DNA of 57,977 nucleotides from Oscillospiraceae bacterium (GTDB lineage Bacteria > Bacillota > Clostridia > Oscillospirales > CAG-272), in NCBI GenBank assembly GCA_015064555.1, contig SVRZ01000014.1, positions 1-57,977 on the forward strand, in the 5' to 3' direction. Numbering within the stretch: position 1 is the first letter of the stretch; each line of letters begins with the position of its first letter. Shown piece by piece: positions 16,037-25,154 of this stretch. A program made the position numbers and the translations under genes. The notes beneath the pieces are model-generated. The model was not told the origin of the DNA and did not search any database. It saw nothing but the letters and a program-made list of their open reading frames with translations.

Positions 16037-19000
16037 TTAAGTAAAATCCGTATCCTGCTCCGAAGGGAGGTCCGGAATTCGGCGCTTTTTGCGCACGGCT
16101 ACCGTTATGCCGAGCGAGGCACCTGCCGCTACAGCGAGCGAGGACACCGAAAGAAGGGTTATCGCGAGGGCATCCGGGCGGTACTCCGCGTGTACGGTGT
16201 GATCGCGATCAATGTCCACAAAGGTGTAGCTGTCGACCGCGCCTATGCTCACTCCGTCGATAACGACGTCACTGAGCTTACATCCAAAGCTCGGCGAGAA
16301 ATCTATTCTCAGGCTTCCGCCGCGCGGCGCAACCGCCGATTCGGATATTCTGCCGTGAGCCGAGCTTGATGTGGTTATGCTGAATGCCGCCTGCTTGAAG
16401 GATATCTCCACAAGAGTATCCTTGGTGACATCGGTAAGCGTGAAGGCATTCGCTATATCTACCATTACTCCGTCCAGCTTAATGTGATCAATAGCAAAGA
16501 ACTCGTCCGGAGTGATATTGACCGTCATATTCTCGCCGTGATATACCTCGGACACTCCCGTGCGGTCTGCGCTTCCGTTTTCTCCGCAGATGACGGTTAC
16601 GGAATGCTTTATCCTTTCAAACTCAACCGAGAGCGTCTGATCGGAGGAAACGTCCGAGAAGGTGTAGCTCGAAAGTGCGCCCTTTGACTCTCCGTTTACC
16701 TTGACGTCCCTTACCTTGTATCCCTCGTCGGGGGTGAAGATATACGTATGTGTATCAAAACGAGTGATAATATTATCTCCGTCGGGTGTTATACTGCCGT
16801 TTTCCGCAGGGAGCACCGACACGGTGTACTCCATAATCACCGGCTCATACTCGGCGGTATAGGTGACGTTTGCGCTGACAGTAGCGATCTCCTTATCCCA
16901 GCCTGTGAAGACATATCTGTAGAAGCCGTCATCCTCTCTTACGGGAGTGTCTGCAGAATCGGCGGTCTTGTTACTGAAAACAGGTCTCTCTCCGTAATAA
17001 TATGAATCCGAATAGATAAGGCTTCCGTCCCAATTTCTCCAATATACCGTGTAGCTCTTTCTCTCTCGGTTGACGATTATACGGCCGAGATCGGGCTCTG
17101 CCGAATTTACGCAGATCGACATTCTGTACCACTGATTTCCGACGAGGGTGAAGTTATTCGGCACCACGTATCGGTAGGCAGCCGTATCGGCAGGCTTCTT
17201 TATGAACAGATACACTATCTGTCCCGCATCGTAGGTGGCGGTGTTCTTATCTCCGCTCGTCGCGTTTATATCCGAGGAAAGGTAATGATCCTCAACGTAA
17301 GATCCGACAGAATAGGTAACATCAACGCTCTCTATGAGGATCTTTGCCGCCGAGCCGACGTCTATCTTCTTCATCTTATCTCTGCTGTCTATAATCAGGC
17401 TTTTTCTGTATATTCCCTTCTCCTCCAAGGTATATGTGGTGGCATTCGCGGGAATGTAGGTATACCCTCCGTTATCATCGAAGACCTCAACCACAAGCGT
17501 AAACTCGCTTCCGAAGCCCGGGAACGGAAGAACAGGAATAAGAGTCCCTATCGCTCTATCAGCCTCACCGCCCTGAAGGAATAGCTCCTTATCGGTGATG
17601 GTCGGGTGGAATGGCAGCTCCCTCACAGCAAAATAATCGGCGGGAATAACGTCGCCGTCATAGAATTTTTTTGTTTCGCCGTTTTTGACCGCGAGGATAT
17701 AGGCGGTCTTGACGTTATCACCGTAATTCAACGAAAGATAAACACCCTCGGTGAAGGTCACCTCTACCGAAACATCCTCGGAAAGCTCCTTCAGCACAAG
17801 GCCGTAGCTGTTGACCTCCGCGAGTCGCTTTGAGTCTATTGGTGTGCCGTTCAGCTTGATCTCGGATATGCACATACCCGACTTGGGCTTCAGAATATAT
17901 CTGACCGAGTCCTCTGAGGATATGCTGATGGTATCGGTAATGCTTGAGCTTCCCTCTCCTGTGAGAGTGATATCAATGCTGTAATAGTCTATCTCCTCCC
18001 AACGCGCATAAACGAAAAGGGTGCTCGAGTTGTTGTAATATTTTGTGTAATACGAGCCTGCGTGAACGCCGGGTGCTTCGCCCATATGATGAATGTCCTC
18101 CCAGCTTACACGGAAGACACCGTTATCGCCCTCGAGCTTTCTCGAGCCATTGCCGTAATCAAGATACCAGCCCGCAAAGGTATATCCCGGGCGTGTAGGC
18201 TCGTAGAGTAAAAGCTCGGTCTCGGGACTCGCAAGCTCGGTATGATAATTTTCACCGTTATTAACACCGCCGCCGAGGTCATAATATACGCGGACGGGCA
18301 AAAGCGAGGTGTCGGTACAATAAACAAAGGTGAAATTATACTCAAGCTCATAGCCCGATGCCGACCTTATAACGTAGCTTTGGGTAACGCTCTCTCCATT
18401 CTTTATCTCATAGGAGAGCTTCGGCATGGACATATTCATTTCGGAATAGACAGACTGCGCTGTCGGTAAGAATGTAACCTCTCCGGAAAGCTTGTCGGTG
18501 TAGATCACGTAATTCTTATCAGAGGATATAATGCTGTGAAATTCAAGATCCCTGCCCGGGTTAAAGGCAAAGCTATTGTTTTCATAATCGTACTCTATCT
18601 CCTCACCGATAAGACCGTGAGTGACGAAGAAGTTGTTTAAATAGGTGTCGCTTTTCTCGCCGTTTCCGTATCTCGTGAGCAGCTTATACTGACCGTAGGC
18701 GGCATTGTCTGCCGAGATTGAGAACCTGCGGCTTTCATTGTCGATACTGACGTCAAAGCGGTCGGTCACGTTATGACCGTCAAGGTATATATCAATGCCC
18801 GTTACTGCCGCGCCCTCGGATGCCAGATAGGAATACTCAAGGTCAACGTCATTGTAGAATATATTCTTCTGCTTTGTAAGAGCCGTCGTTGCAGTATAGT
18901 CGCCGTAATACTTGCCCTTCACGGCGGTGGGATAGGCATATCCCTGCTCTATTTTATCATAGAAATAGAGATCCTTATTCATATCAGGCTCATATCTGTA

Positions 19001-19849
19001 GCCCTGAACGATGCCGATGTTGTCATCGTCATAGAACACCAAGGAGATACCGTCCTTTCCGTTCTTCTCGGTGTAGGAATTGAGGATGATCCAAGCACCC
19101 TTGAATACGGTAGGGGTTGACGAGCCGTTAAGATAGAATTCCCTCTCGTAGTTATCGTTCCAGCCTATTACCGAAACCGCATGATTTGAGTTGGTATTAG
19201 TCTGATTCGGCTCAAGGCAATAAGAGCCGATGCCGTCATATACGAATCCCGTTCTGAAGGTGAAGGTCATATAGACACTGCCGTGCTCATATATATGCCT
19301 CTTTATTTCATCTACCTCGCTTGACGAAAAGCTCGTATCCTTATCGGTTACAAGGCAATCCGCAAGATCTATATCCGAATGCTTTTCATAGAAATTGTAG
19401 TAGTCCTCGGCATTTTCATTGCTTACCGTATAAGAATACTGATACGGAAGGTCGCACTCAAGCATCAATCCCGATTGCTTCATCGCATCGTACTGATAGG
19501 AGATCGTTCCGCCCTGACCTATATTATTGTGCTTCGTGGTAGTTGCATTCAACGCGACTCCCGTCCATAATTCGGAGAAATCGTAATACTCCGAGGTTGC
19601 CTTCATTATGGTTGTGGATGCCGACATCGTAGCCGCAAAATTCCAGCAATAGCCAAGACTGTCCTGGTTCTGCGCATAGACTATGTATTCATCCCTCATA
19701 CAGTACTCGGAGGGGAGCTCGGTGAGCTCTGCCGATACGTCTGTTCCGTCGGCATATGCGATATGACCACCTATAGGCGTGATAAATAAAAGTGAAGCTA
19801 AGATCAATAATACCGCTGTAGCAGAGGATATGATCGTTTTTGTTTTCAT
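16037..19849 (-). CDS. Secreted, membrane-anchored papain-like (C1) cysteine protease
   Basis: The protein is 1270 aa; the start at 19849 has AAAGGAAAG upstream. A signal peptide covers residues 1-33. Residues about 40-265 form a papain-type peptidase with the complete active site: Q62 (oxyanion hole), C68 in YCWNFAATMS, H223 in NHAVSVIGW and N257 in WIILNSY. After a linker comes a B-repeat-like module (PGYTFAGWYLD, about 550-660), another near 955-1025, and three tandem repeats of about 75 residues (SVLPAENGSI, VICGENGSAD, TSSSAHGRIS patterns). A hydrophobic segment near 1230-1252 followed by RKKRR and a short tail anchors the C-terminus in the membrane. The enzyme would face the outside and cut surface or environmental proteins. 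It is the last gene of an operon behind a DUF1349 protein and a flavin reductase-like protein. Confidence 0.85.
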   Translation of the reverse strand: MKTKTIISSATAVLLILASLLFITPIGGHIAYADGTDVSAELTELPSEYCMRDEYIVYAQNQDSLGYCWNFAATMSASTTIMKATSEYYDFSELWTGVALNATTTKHNNIGQGGTISYQYDAMKQSGLMLECDLPYQYSYTVSNENAEDYYNFYEKHSDIDLADCLVTDKDTSFSSSEVDEIKRHIYEHGSVYMTFTFRTGFVYDGIGSYCLEPNQTNTNSNHAVSVIGWNDNYEREFYLNGSSTPTVFKGAWIILNSYTEKNGKDGISLVFYDDDNIGIVQGYRYEPDMNKDLYFYDKIEQGYAYPTAVKGKYYGDYTATTALTKQKNIFYNDVDLEYSYLASEGAAVTGIDIYLDGHNVTDRFDVSIDNESRRFSISADNAAYGQYKLLTRYGNGEKSDTYLNNFFVTHGLIGEEIEYDYENNSFAFNPGRDLEFHSIISSDKNYVIYTDKLSGEVTFLPTAQSVYSEMNMSMPKLSYEIKNGESVTQSYVIRSASGYELEYNFTFVYCTDTSLLPVRVYYDLGGGVNNGENYHTELASPETELLLYEPTRPGYTFAGWYLDYGNGSRKLEGDNGVFRVSWEDIHHMGEAPGVHAGSYYTKYYNNSSTLFVYARWEEIDYYSIDITLTGEGSSSITDTISISSEDSVRYILKPKSGMCISEIKLNGTPIDSKRLAEVNSYGLVLKELSEDVSVEVTFTEGVYLSLNYGDNVKTAYILAVKNGETKKFYDGDVIPADYFAVRELPFHPTITDKELFLQGGEADRAIGTLIPVLPFPGFGSEFTLVVEVFDDNGGYTYIPANATTYTLEEKGIYRKSLIIDSRDKMKKIDVGSAAKILIESVDVTYSVGSYVEDHYLSSDINATSGDKNTATYDAGQIVYLFIKKPADTAAYRYVVPNNFTLVGNQWYRMSICVNSAEPDLGRIIVNRERKSYTVYWRNWDGSLIYSDSYYYGERPVFSNKTADSADTPVREDDGFYRYVFTGWDKEIATVSANVTYTAEYEPVIMEYTVSVLPAENGSITPDGDNIITRFDTHTYIFTPDEGYKVRDVKVNGESKGALSSYTFSDVSSDQTLSVEFERIKHSVTVICGENGSADRTGVSEVYHGENMTVNITPDEFFAIDHIKLDGVMVDIANAFTLTDVTKDTLVEISFKQAAFSITTSSSAHGRISESAVAPRGGSLRIDFSPSFGCKLSDVVIDGVSIGAVDSYTFVDIDRDHTVHAEYRPDALAITLLSVSSLAVAAGASLGITVAVRKKRRIPDLPSEQDTDFT

Positions 19850-19875
19850 TTATTTCTTTCCTTTGATGTTGATAG

Positions 19876-20490
19876 TTATTCCGCATCCGGCTGCTGACCT
19901 TTATGTGCCTGCCATTTACACTCGCCAAGGAGCATATCGGTAAACACGGCAGTAAAGGATGAGTCCTCGGGGCTTGCTGCGTATATACCAAATTGCACAC
20001 GTCCGCCGCCGTTCCACATATGGCATACGCGCATCTGGCGGAAGCTTACGCCGTCCGACGAGCATTCTATCAGATAGTCATCCTCGCGGCGACTGAGCCT
20101 GTACCACATTGACCTTATATCCGCATTTATCTCTGTTGTTGCCCAGTCTGAATATCCGTGATTTGTTACAACGCTGCCGAGATGCTGAAAATCCGCGTTC
20201 TCGTATTCTATCGATGCCTTCAGCCAATTTTCCGAGTCGAGATACATAACGATGCCGCACTGATCAAATCTGTGCTTGCTGTCAAACTGCGTCCTTACGG
20301 TGAAGGAAAAGAATTTTTCATCCGTTTCCATCTGCAGAAGAGGTGCATTATCGTTTCTGAAGTGATAATAGGTCCTCTGCCACAGGTCGGTATGGGGCTC
20401 GGTTACTATCTCTATTCGCTCGTCGGATATACTGTATTTTTTCGGCGCTCTTATCCACTCAAGCCGATCCTTATCAAATTTCATATGCAT
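19876..20490 (-). CDS. DUF1349 family protein (concanavalin-like fold)
   Basis: The protein is 204 aa. The sequence follows the DUF1349 pattern: WIRAPKKYSISDERIEI, DLWQRTYYHF, DQCGIVMYLDSENWLKASIEY, WYRLSRREDDYLIECSSDG and VQFGIYAASP. This family adopts a lectin-like beta-sandwich and probably binds or acts on small carbohydrates; its role in bacteria is not settled. There is no signal peptide. The start at 20490 has AGAGG 8 nt upstream. It lies 16 nt after the flavin reductase-like gene and 26 nt before the protease gene, so the three are one operon. Confidence 0.85.
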   Translation of the reverse strand: MHMKFDKDRLEWIRAPKKYSISDERIEIVTEPHTDLWQRTYYHFRNDNAPLLQMETDEKFFSFTVRTQFDSKHRFDQCGIVMYLDSENWLKASIEYENADFQHLGSVVTNHGYSDWATTEINADIRSMWYRLSRREDDYLIECSSDGVSFRQMRVCHMWNGGGRVQFGIYAASPEDSSFTAVFTDMLLGECKWQAHKGQQPDAE

Positions 20491-20506
20491 CGCAAGGTCC
20501 TCTCGG

Positions 20507-21064
20507 TTACTTTATAGTCTTTCCGTCCGAAAATGCCTGTCCGACCTTTTCTCCGATACTCCAATAGGCATGAGATACACTATCATAGATTATAGGATCA
20601 AGCCTTTTCGCATCTATTCTGCCATTCTCGTCAAGGATAGCCTCATCAGCCGAAATATTCACTATCTCACCGATGCAGATGCCATCCTCGTTGAAGCCTC
20701 GGAGTCTGCACTCGACAGCCATAGGCAATTCATCAATGAGCGGTGCATCCACAAAGGCACTCCTCGTTGCGTGGAATCCCGCCCTCTCAAATTTATCGGG
20801 CACGTCATTTGCCGACACGATGCCGACGTAATCGCAAGGTACAACGGTGCCGGCAGTGGCAAAGCTTACCGTGAATGCACCGGTCCTCTTTATATTGTCG
20901 GTGGTCTTGTGATCGTCCGCAAGGCATACCATTACAAGGTTGGTATCATAAATGCCGCCCCAAGCCGCGTTCATCGCATTTGGCACCAGGTTTTCGTCAT
21001 AGCTGCCGACGATAAGCACCGGCATAGGAAAAAGCCAGGTCTTGGCTCCAAAATTCTTACGCAT
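20507..21064 (-). CDS. Flavin reductase-like (flavoredoxin) family protein
   Basis: The protein is 185 aa. Conserved features of the FMN-binding flavin reductase-like domain are visible: PMPVLIVGSYDENLVPNAMN near the N-terminus, TTDNIKRTGAFTVSFAT, and a segment GICIGEIVNISADEAILD towards the end. Members use FMN for electron transfer or reductase activity in the cytoplasm. The start at 21064 follows GGAG. It is the first gene of the operon read from the promoter at 21098-21126, ahead of DUF1349 and the surface protease. The functional link to those two is unclear. Confidence 0.85.
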   Translation of the reverse strand: MRKNFGAKTWLFPMPVLIVGSYDENLVPNAMNAAWGGIYDTNLVMVCLADDHKTTDNIKRTGAFTVSFATAGTVVPCDYVGIVSANDVPDKFERAGFHATRSAFVDAPLIDELPMAVECRLRGFNEDGICIGEIVNISADEAILDENGRIDAKRLDPIIYDSVSHAYWSIGEKVGQAFSDGKTIK

Positions 21065-21097
21065 AGCAATTTCTCCTCGATATATATTTATATATAG

Positions 21098-21126
21098 ATT
21101 TTATCACACTTTTATACGGTTTGCAA
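21098..21126 (-). promoter_or_regulatory. Promoter of the flavin reductase/DUF1349/protease operon
   Basis: TTGCAA (21121-21126), 17-nt spacer, TAAAAT (21098-21103) on the minus strand, 34 nt upstream of the first start codon. The 200 nt between this and the plus-strand gene at 21331 hold no ORF that I can support. Confidence 0.6.
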
Positions 21127-21330
21127 GTAGATTGTGTACGTTTTGCGGCGTAGGAAGGAAAACTACAGAAACAGAAGAATTTTTCACAGCATCCGTGCAA
21201 TTTTTGCTGTGCGATCCCAAAAGACCGACAAGTCCTGTCTTAAGCCGGACAAAATAAACTAAGACCGTGTCGGGAATAATCGCGCACGCCTCGTAATATA
21301 CTATTCTAAAAGACGTCGGAGGAAAAAACA

Positions 21331-21834
21331 ATGAAAAGACATACAGGACTATGGTCGCTCGTTGGCTTTGCTGTCAGCTCGCTCTTTGGCACGATACTGC
21401 ATTTTCTTTACGAGTGGCTCGGTGAGCCGCGGTGGATAGCCCCATTTTCCGGGATCAATGAATCCACCTGGGAGCATATGAAGCTATTGTTCTGGCCGAT
21501 GCTGATCTTTGCTGCCGTGCAGGCATTCTTCTTTCGCGGCGAGAGAGCCTTCATCTGCATCAAGCTCCGCGGCATACTGCTCGGCATCTCGCTTATCCCG
21601 ATAATTTTCTACACGTACAACGGCGTGATAGGCAGCTCGCCCGATTGGATAAATATTACCATCTTCTTTGTTTCGGCTGCCGCGGCATATATCTATGAAG
21701 CCGCGCTTTTCAAAAAGGGAACGGCAGAATGCCGCCATCCCATAGCTGCCGCACTGTCACTCGGCATAATTGCCGTCATGTTTGTAATCTTCACCTTCTA
21801 TCCACCCGGGCTTGCAATCTTCATGGATCCGTAA
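21331..21834 (+). CDS. Integral membrane protein, DUF6512-like
   Basis: The protein is 167 aa with about five hydrophobic segments. The N-terminal half has GTILHFLYEWLGEPRWIAPF and INESTWEHMKLLFWPML, the pattern I associate with the DUF6512 membrane family of Firmicutes. The function is not known. GGAGG lies 8 nt before the ATG. It stands alone, divergent from the flavin reductase operon, and ends at a bidirectional terminator. Confidence 0.7.
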   Translation: MKRHTGLWSLVGFAVSSLFGTILHFLYEWLGEPRWIAPFSGINESTWEHMKLLFWPMLIFAAVQAFFFRGERAFICIKLRGILLGISLIPIIFYTYNGVIGSSPDWINITIFFVSAAAAYIYEAALFKKGTAECRHPIAAALSLGIIAVMFVIFTFYPPGLAIFMDP

Positions 21835-21859
21835 ATTTAAGATCAAGCTCTGCTATACA

Positions 21860-21907
21860 GTTAAAAAAGGTTGAGCGCGCAGCAAGATGCGTACTCAACC
21901 TTTTTTA
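21860..21907 (+). terminator. Bidirectional terminator
   Basis: AAAAAAGGTTGAG pairs with CTCAACCTTTTTT (21863-21875 with 21894-21906). The A run before and the T run after the stem make it work on both strands, ending the plus-strand membrane protein gene and the minus-strand gene that stops at 21967. Confidence 0.8.
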
Positions 21908-21966
21908 TAAAGAAAATATATACTATTGTTTACAATATCGGCATCAAATCATCAAGTTGCAACACA

Positions 21967-23460
21967 TCACACCTGTTGGCTACTCATTGCATCTATACGC
22001 TTCAATGCCTCTATAACAGCATAATCTACATCTGCGATTGCCGAGGAGAGCTGAGCTCTCGTCAGATCGGGATCCACAATATGGTTACCGTTTGCATCAA
22101 CGGTGTAATAATGAGCGTATTTGATATAAGCCTCCTCCACGAGGTCTATTCCGATACCTGCGTATTTCTGATTATCTATTATTCTTTTCGCATCGGTTAT
22201 GAGAGTTTTGAAGGCGTTTGTGGCATTCTGATCCTTAGCCATAACTATACTCTCTATATTTCCTCCCGCAGATACCGAATACGAATATCCTTCGAGCGAG
22301 AATTCTTCACCGTCAATATTATATGAATAGCCTTCGACTACGGTATAGGTTTCGTTATATGATCTCCAGTTATCGGTGACGAAGGAGCCCGTTCCGTTTC
22401 CACCGTCATAGGTAACGACGTTTGCCTCGCCGGAATATGTATCTCCGACCCTGTACCAGTCGCTGACGATATTGCCGTTCTCATCCCTGTCGCAGGTGAA
22501 TACCACCGCATAAACCGGAACGTATTGCCCCGCTGCGGTCAGAGGATCTATCGTCATATAGAAGGTCATCTCACATCCATATCCGTAGAATGGGGAGCCG
22601 ACGTTGTTTTCGTTTCTGGCGACGTAATCGTCACCCGTTTTAGTATTTCCATCAAGGTTCTCGTGCTTGATAAGTACCGTCGCATCCTTTTTGTCGGTGC
22701 CGACGGTTATTTGCAGCTGTCCTGCAAACAGCGTGTTGACTATCATCGAGTCCGCGCTCGTAGAGCCCGTAACGTTTCCTATATAGTTTGACGTCCATTC
22801 CTGTCTTCCGTCATACTTATTATCAAGACCGTCTATAAGCTGAAGATATGTCGAGGGCGTGTTAAGAATATTGATGAATTTCTCTTCTATAACCTCCAGC
22901 GCCTCCTTCTCTCCGTCAACATTTATACCAAACTGGAAGTTTATAAGAGTACTCCAATCTGTCTGAGCGCTTAAATTTCTGCCCACGGTATAGGTAACCA
23001 CAAATTCAAGAGTTTCTCCGGGAGCTACCTTCTTGTTGGCATCGGAAAGGTTTGCAAGTCCGCAGACGACGCCTATTTTTCTGCTATTGTTGGTAGTCTG
23101 TACCTGAGCATTTCCATTGTATTCCGAAAGGTTAGCCTGGAAATAAATTTTCCTGTAGCTGTATACCAGATCGGTATTGTTAAGCACGGTTATACGGTAG
23201 GTGACCGAGCCCGCATTTGATCCCGATCTGCTTATTTTAGACTTTACCGTAGTTGTATAATCGAGGAATTCATACTCGTTTTTATCAACGTTGCTGGTCC
23301 CATCTACTTCTATGTTGGTTATGAACAGACCGGACGGAATTTCTATCTTTGCCGATCCCCTTATGCTAAGCGTATCGGTCAGAGCCGCATAGCCTATGCA
23401 CATGAAGGAGAACATCAGCACGAACACCGCAAAGGCGGTGGCTTTTATCCAAAGTTTCAT
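21967..23460 (-). CDS. Secreted protein with TasA/camelysin-like N-terminus
   Basis: The protein is 497 aa. A signal peptide (residues 1-25, ending GYA) is followed by ALTDTLSIRGSAKIEIP, the start pattern of TasA/camelysin-like proteins and of many clostridial surface proteins exported with them. About residues 60-200 look like a beta-sandwich (GSVTYRITVLNNTDLVYSY; PGETLEFVVTYTVGRNL). The remaining 300 residues have no motif I recognise and end in a short helical region (RAQLSSAIADVDYAVIEAL). No sortase motif or C-terminal membrane segment. The start at 23460 has AGGAG upstream. It is monocistronic, with a good promoter and a terminator. A role in matrix or cell surface is likely; a SipW-type peptidase gene is not in the window. 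Confidence 0.65.
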   Translation of the reverse strand: MKLWIKATAFAVFVLMFSFMCIGYAALTDTLSIRGSAKIEIPSGLFITNIEVDGTSNVDKNEYEFLDYTTTVKSKISRSGSNAGSVTYRITVLNNTDLVYSYRKIYFQANLSEYNGNAQVQTTNNSRKIGVVCGLANLSDANKKVAPGETLEFVVTYTVGRNLSAQTDWSTLINFQFGINVDGEKEALEVIEEKFINILNTPSTYLQLIDGLDNKYDGRQEWTSNYIGNVTGSTSADSMIVNTLFAGQLQITVGTDKKDATVLIKHENLDGNTKTGDDYVARNENNVGSPFYGYGCEMTFYMTIDPLTAAGQYVPVYAVVFTCDRDENGNIVSDWYRVGDTYSGEANVVTYDGGNGTGSFVTDNWRSYNETYTVVEGYSYNIDGEEFSLEGYSYSVSAGGNIESIVMAKDQNATNAFKTLITDAKRIIDNQKYAGIGIDLVEEAYIKYAHYYTVDANGNHIVDPDLTRAQLSSAIADVDYAVIEALKRIDAMSSQQV

Positions 23461-23504
23461 ATCCGCTCCTATTTTTAAGGAAATTACAGTTTATCGTGTA
23501 AAAT

Positions 23505-23533
23505 ATTTTAACATTTTATTGTTGATCTGTCAA
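23505..23533 (-). promoter_or_regulatory. Sigma-A promoter of the secreted TasA-like gene
   Basis: TTGACA (23528-23533), 17-nt spacer, TAAAAT (23505-23510) on the minus strand. Confidence 0.75.
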
Positions 23534-23581
23534 TAGTATTATTACAAAATCTTGTATATCTCCTCTTTTGGTCCTCCTATA

Positions 23582-23610
23582 TTGACATCCGCGGAAATAA
23601 ATGCTATAAT
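23582..23610 (+). promoter_or_regulatory. Consensus sigma-A promoter of the acyltransferase gene
   Basis: TTGACA (23582-23587), 17-nt spacer, TATAAT (23605-23610), 44 nt before the start codon. Confidence 0.85.
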
Positions 23611-23654
23611 TCAAATTAGCATAACCACATTTATTAACAAAATCGGAGTGCAAC

Positions 23655-24881
23655 ATGGATAAGAAAAAGAAATCCAAAAAGAAGATAGGAAAGGCTAATC
23701 CCCTCTTCTATGCCGCAATATATGCCTTTTTCAAGCACAAGTACACGAAAAAATATAATATCACCTTTGACAAATCGGCTATCAAGGGGCTGAAGGGTCC
23801 TGCGGTAGTAATTGCAACTCACACCTGTGACAAGGATCATATTCTCTCCGCGCTTACCCTCTACCCGCTACGCCCGACGTATATCGTAAGCGAGCACTTC
23901 ATTCACGACAGATCGTCTGCGGGGCTTCTGAAGCCTCTGCACGTTATAACAAAAAAGATGTTTACCCCCGATCCCACGACTATTATGAAGGTAATGCGCG
24001 CAAAGCGCGAAAATGCCGTTATAGTCATATTCCCCGAGGGAAGACTTTCCTGCTACGGGCATACTTTGCCTGTTGCCGAGGGAACGGCGGAGCTGATCAA
24101 AAAGCTCGGAGTTCCCCTCTACATATGGAAGGCAGATGGTGCATATCTCACCTTCCCGAAATGGCGAAACAAGGGTGACGACAGACCGGGTAAGATAAAT
24201 TCATCGGTAAAGCTTCTTCTGAGTGCGGAAGAGGTTGCCGCAATGGATACGAAGGATATAAAGAGCATCACAGAAGCCGCTGTGCTACACGATGACGAGC
24301 TTGCGATGCAGGGTGTCGAATACCGTTCGGACACTATGGCAGAGGGTGCAGACAAGGTTCTCTTTAAATGCCCGAATTGCCTGAAGGAGGGCACTATAAC
24401 CACAGAGGGCAGACATATAAGATGCGAATGCGGTCTTGATGCCGAGCTTGATAACTTCTACCGTCTGCACAATGCCCCCTTCGAAAGACTTAACGAATGG
24501 TTCGAGTGGCAGCAGACATCAATAGATACCGAAACCGAGTTTATGAAGACCGAAGCAAGGCTCGGCTGCTGCGGCGAGGACGGCTTTATGAACCCGAATG
24601 CCGGAGAGGGCGAGGTCTATATGGATAAGGACGTCTTCAGAATGAAGGGCACTCTCCATGGAGAGCCAATAGAATTCTCGATAGCCAGCGAGAAGATCGG
24701 CGCATTCCCTATCTCTCCCGGAGATCACTTTGATATCTATCACGAAGGAAGACTCATATACGTTTACCCCAAGCCGGATCTCAGAGCCACGGTTAAATGG
24801 GTATGCTTCCTTGATAATCTTATGGACAAGAAAAGAGCCGAGAAAGAGAAAACGGCAAAGAAAGAAGCATTAACTGTCTAA
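23655..24881 (+). CDS. PlsC-type lysophospholipid/glycerol-phosphate acyltransferase
   Basis: The protein is 408 aa. The acyltransferase motifs are present: block I H56-T-C-D-K-D61 (HX4D) and block III FPEGRLS, followed by VPLYIWKADGAYLTFPKW. These enzymes transfer an acyl chain to lysophosphatidate or a related acceptor at the inner membrane face. The N-terminus is very basic (MDKKKKSKKK), suited to contact with acidic lipids. A C-terminal extension of about 170 residues contains a Cys4 zinc ribbon (CPNC and CECG, about residues 237-260), which is unusual for PlsC and might regulate the enzyme. The RBS is GGAG. It is monocistronic with its own promoter and a long terminator. The exact acceptor is unknown. 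Confidence 0.8.
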   Translation: MDKKKKSKKKIGKANPLFYAAIYAFFKHKYTKKYNITFDKSAIKGLKGPAVVIATHTCDKDHILSALTLYPLRPTYIVSEHFIHDRSSAGLLKPLHVITKKMFTPDPTTIMKVMRAKRENAVIVIFPEGRLSCYGHTLPVAEGTAELIKKLGVPLYIWKADGAYLTFPKWRNKGDDRPGKINSSVKLLLSAEEVAAMDTKDIKSITEAAVLHDDELAMQGVEYRSDTMAEGADKVLFKCPNCLKEGTITTEGRHIRCECGLDAELDNFYRLHNAPFERLNEWFEWQQTSIDTETEFMKTEARLGCCGEDGFMNPNAGEGEVYMDKDVFRMKGTLHGEPIEFSIASEKIGAFPISPGDHFDIYHEGRLIYVYPKPDLRATVKWVCFLDNLMDKKRAEKEKTAKKEALTV

Positions 24882-24934
24882 AAATACGAGGGTAGCTCAA
24901 GTTACAAAAAATGAGCTACCCTCGTATTTTTTAT
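24880..24934 (+). terminator. Long perfect terminator hairpin
   Basis: A stem of about 19 bp (AAAATACGAGGGTAGCTCA with its complement, 12-nt loop) followed by a T run, starting at the stop codon of the acyltransferase gene. Confidence 0.85.
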
Positions 24935-24939
24935 ACCGC

Positions 24940-25120
24940 TAATGGGATATTGGAATCCCGAGAGAAAATTTGCGTTCTCTTAAAATGCTCCACGCCCAAA
25001 GCTTATGAAAATCCGATGATGTTTTTCAAAAAAGAGCGAAGCTAAGTGCGGACTTTGCGAGCGAATTTTCGAAAAACAGCGCGGATTTTCATTGCTTTAG
25101 GCATCTTAGCTTGGGATGAA
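24940..25120. repeat. Non-coding imperfect inverted-repeat element
   Basis: About 36 nt at 24995-25031 (landmarks CCCAAAGC, ATGAAAATCCG, GTTTTTC) recur in reverse complement at 25067-25102. The centre (25032-25066) has GCGAAGCTAAGTGCGG. No ORF with an RBS is present and no T run follows, so it does not look like a simple terminator. It may be a dispersed palindromic element or an unrecognised RNA. Confidence 0.5.
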
Positions 25121-25154
25121 ATTAATGATACAGTACGATTACGTATCTGAAAAC

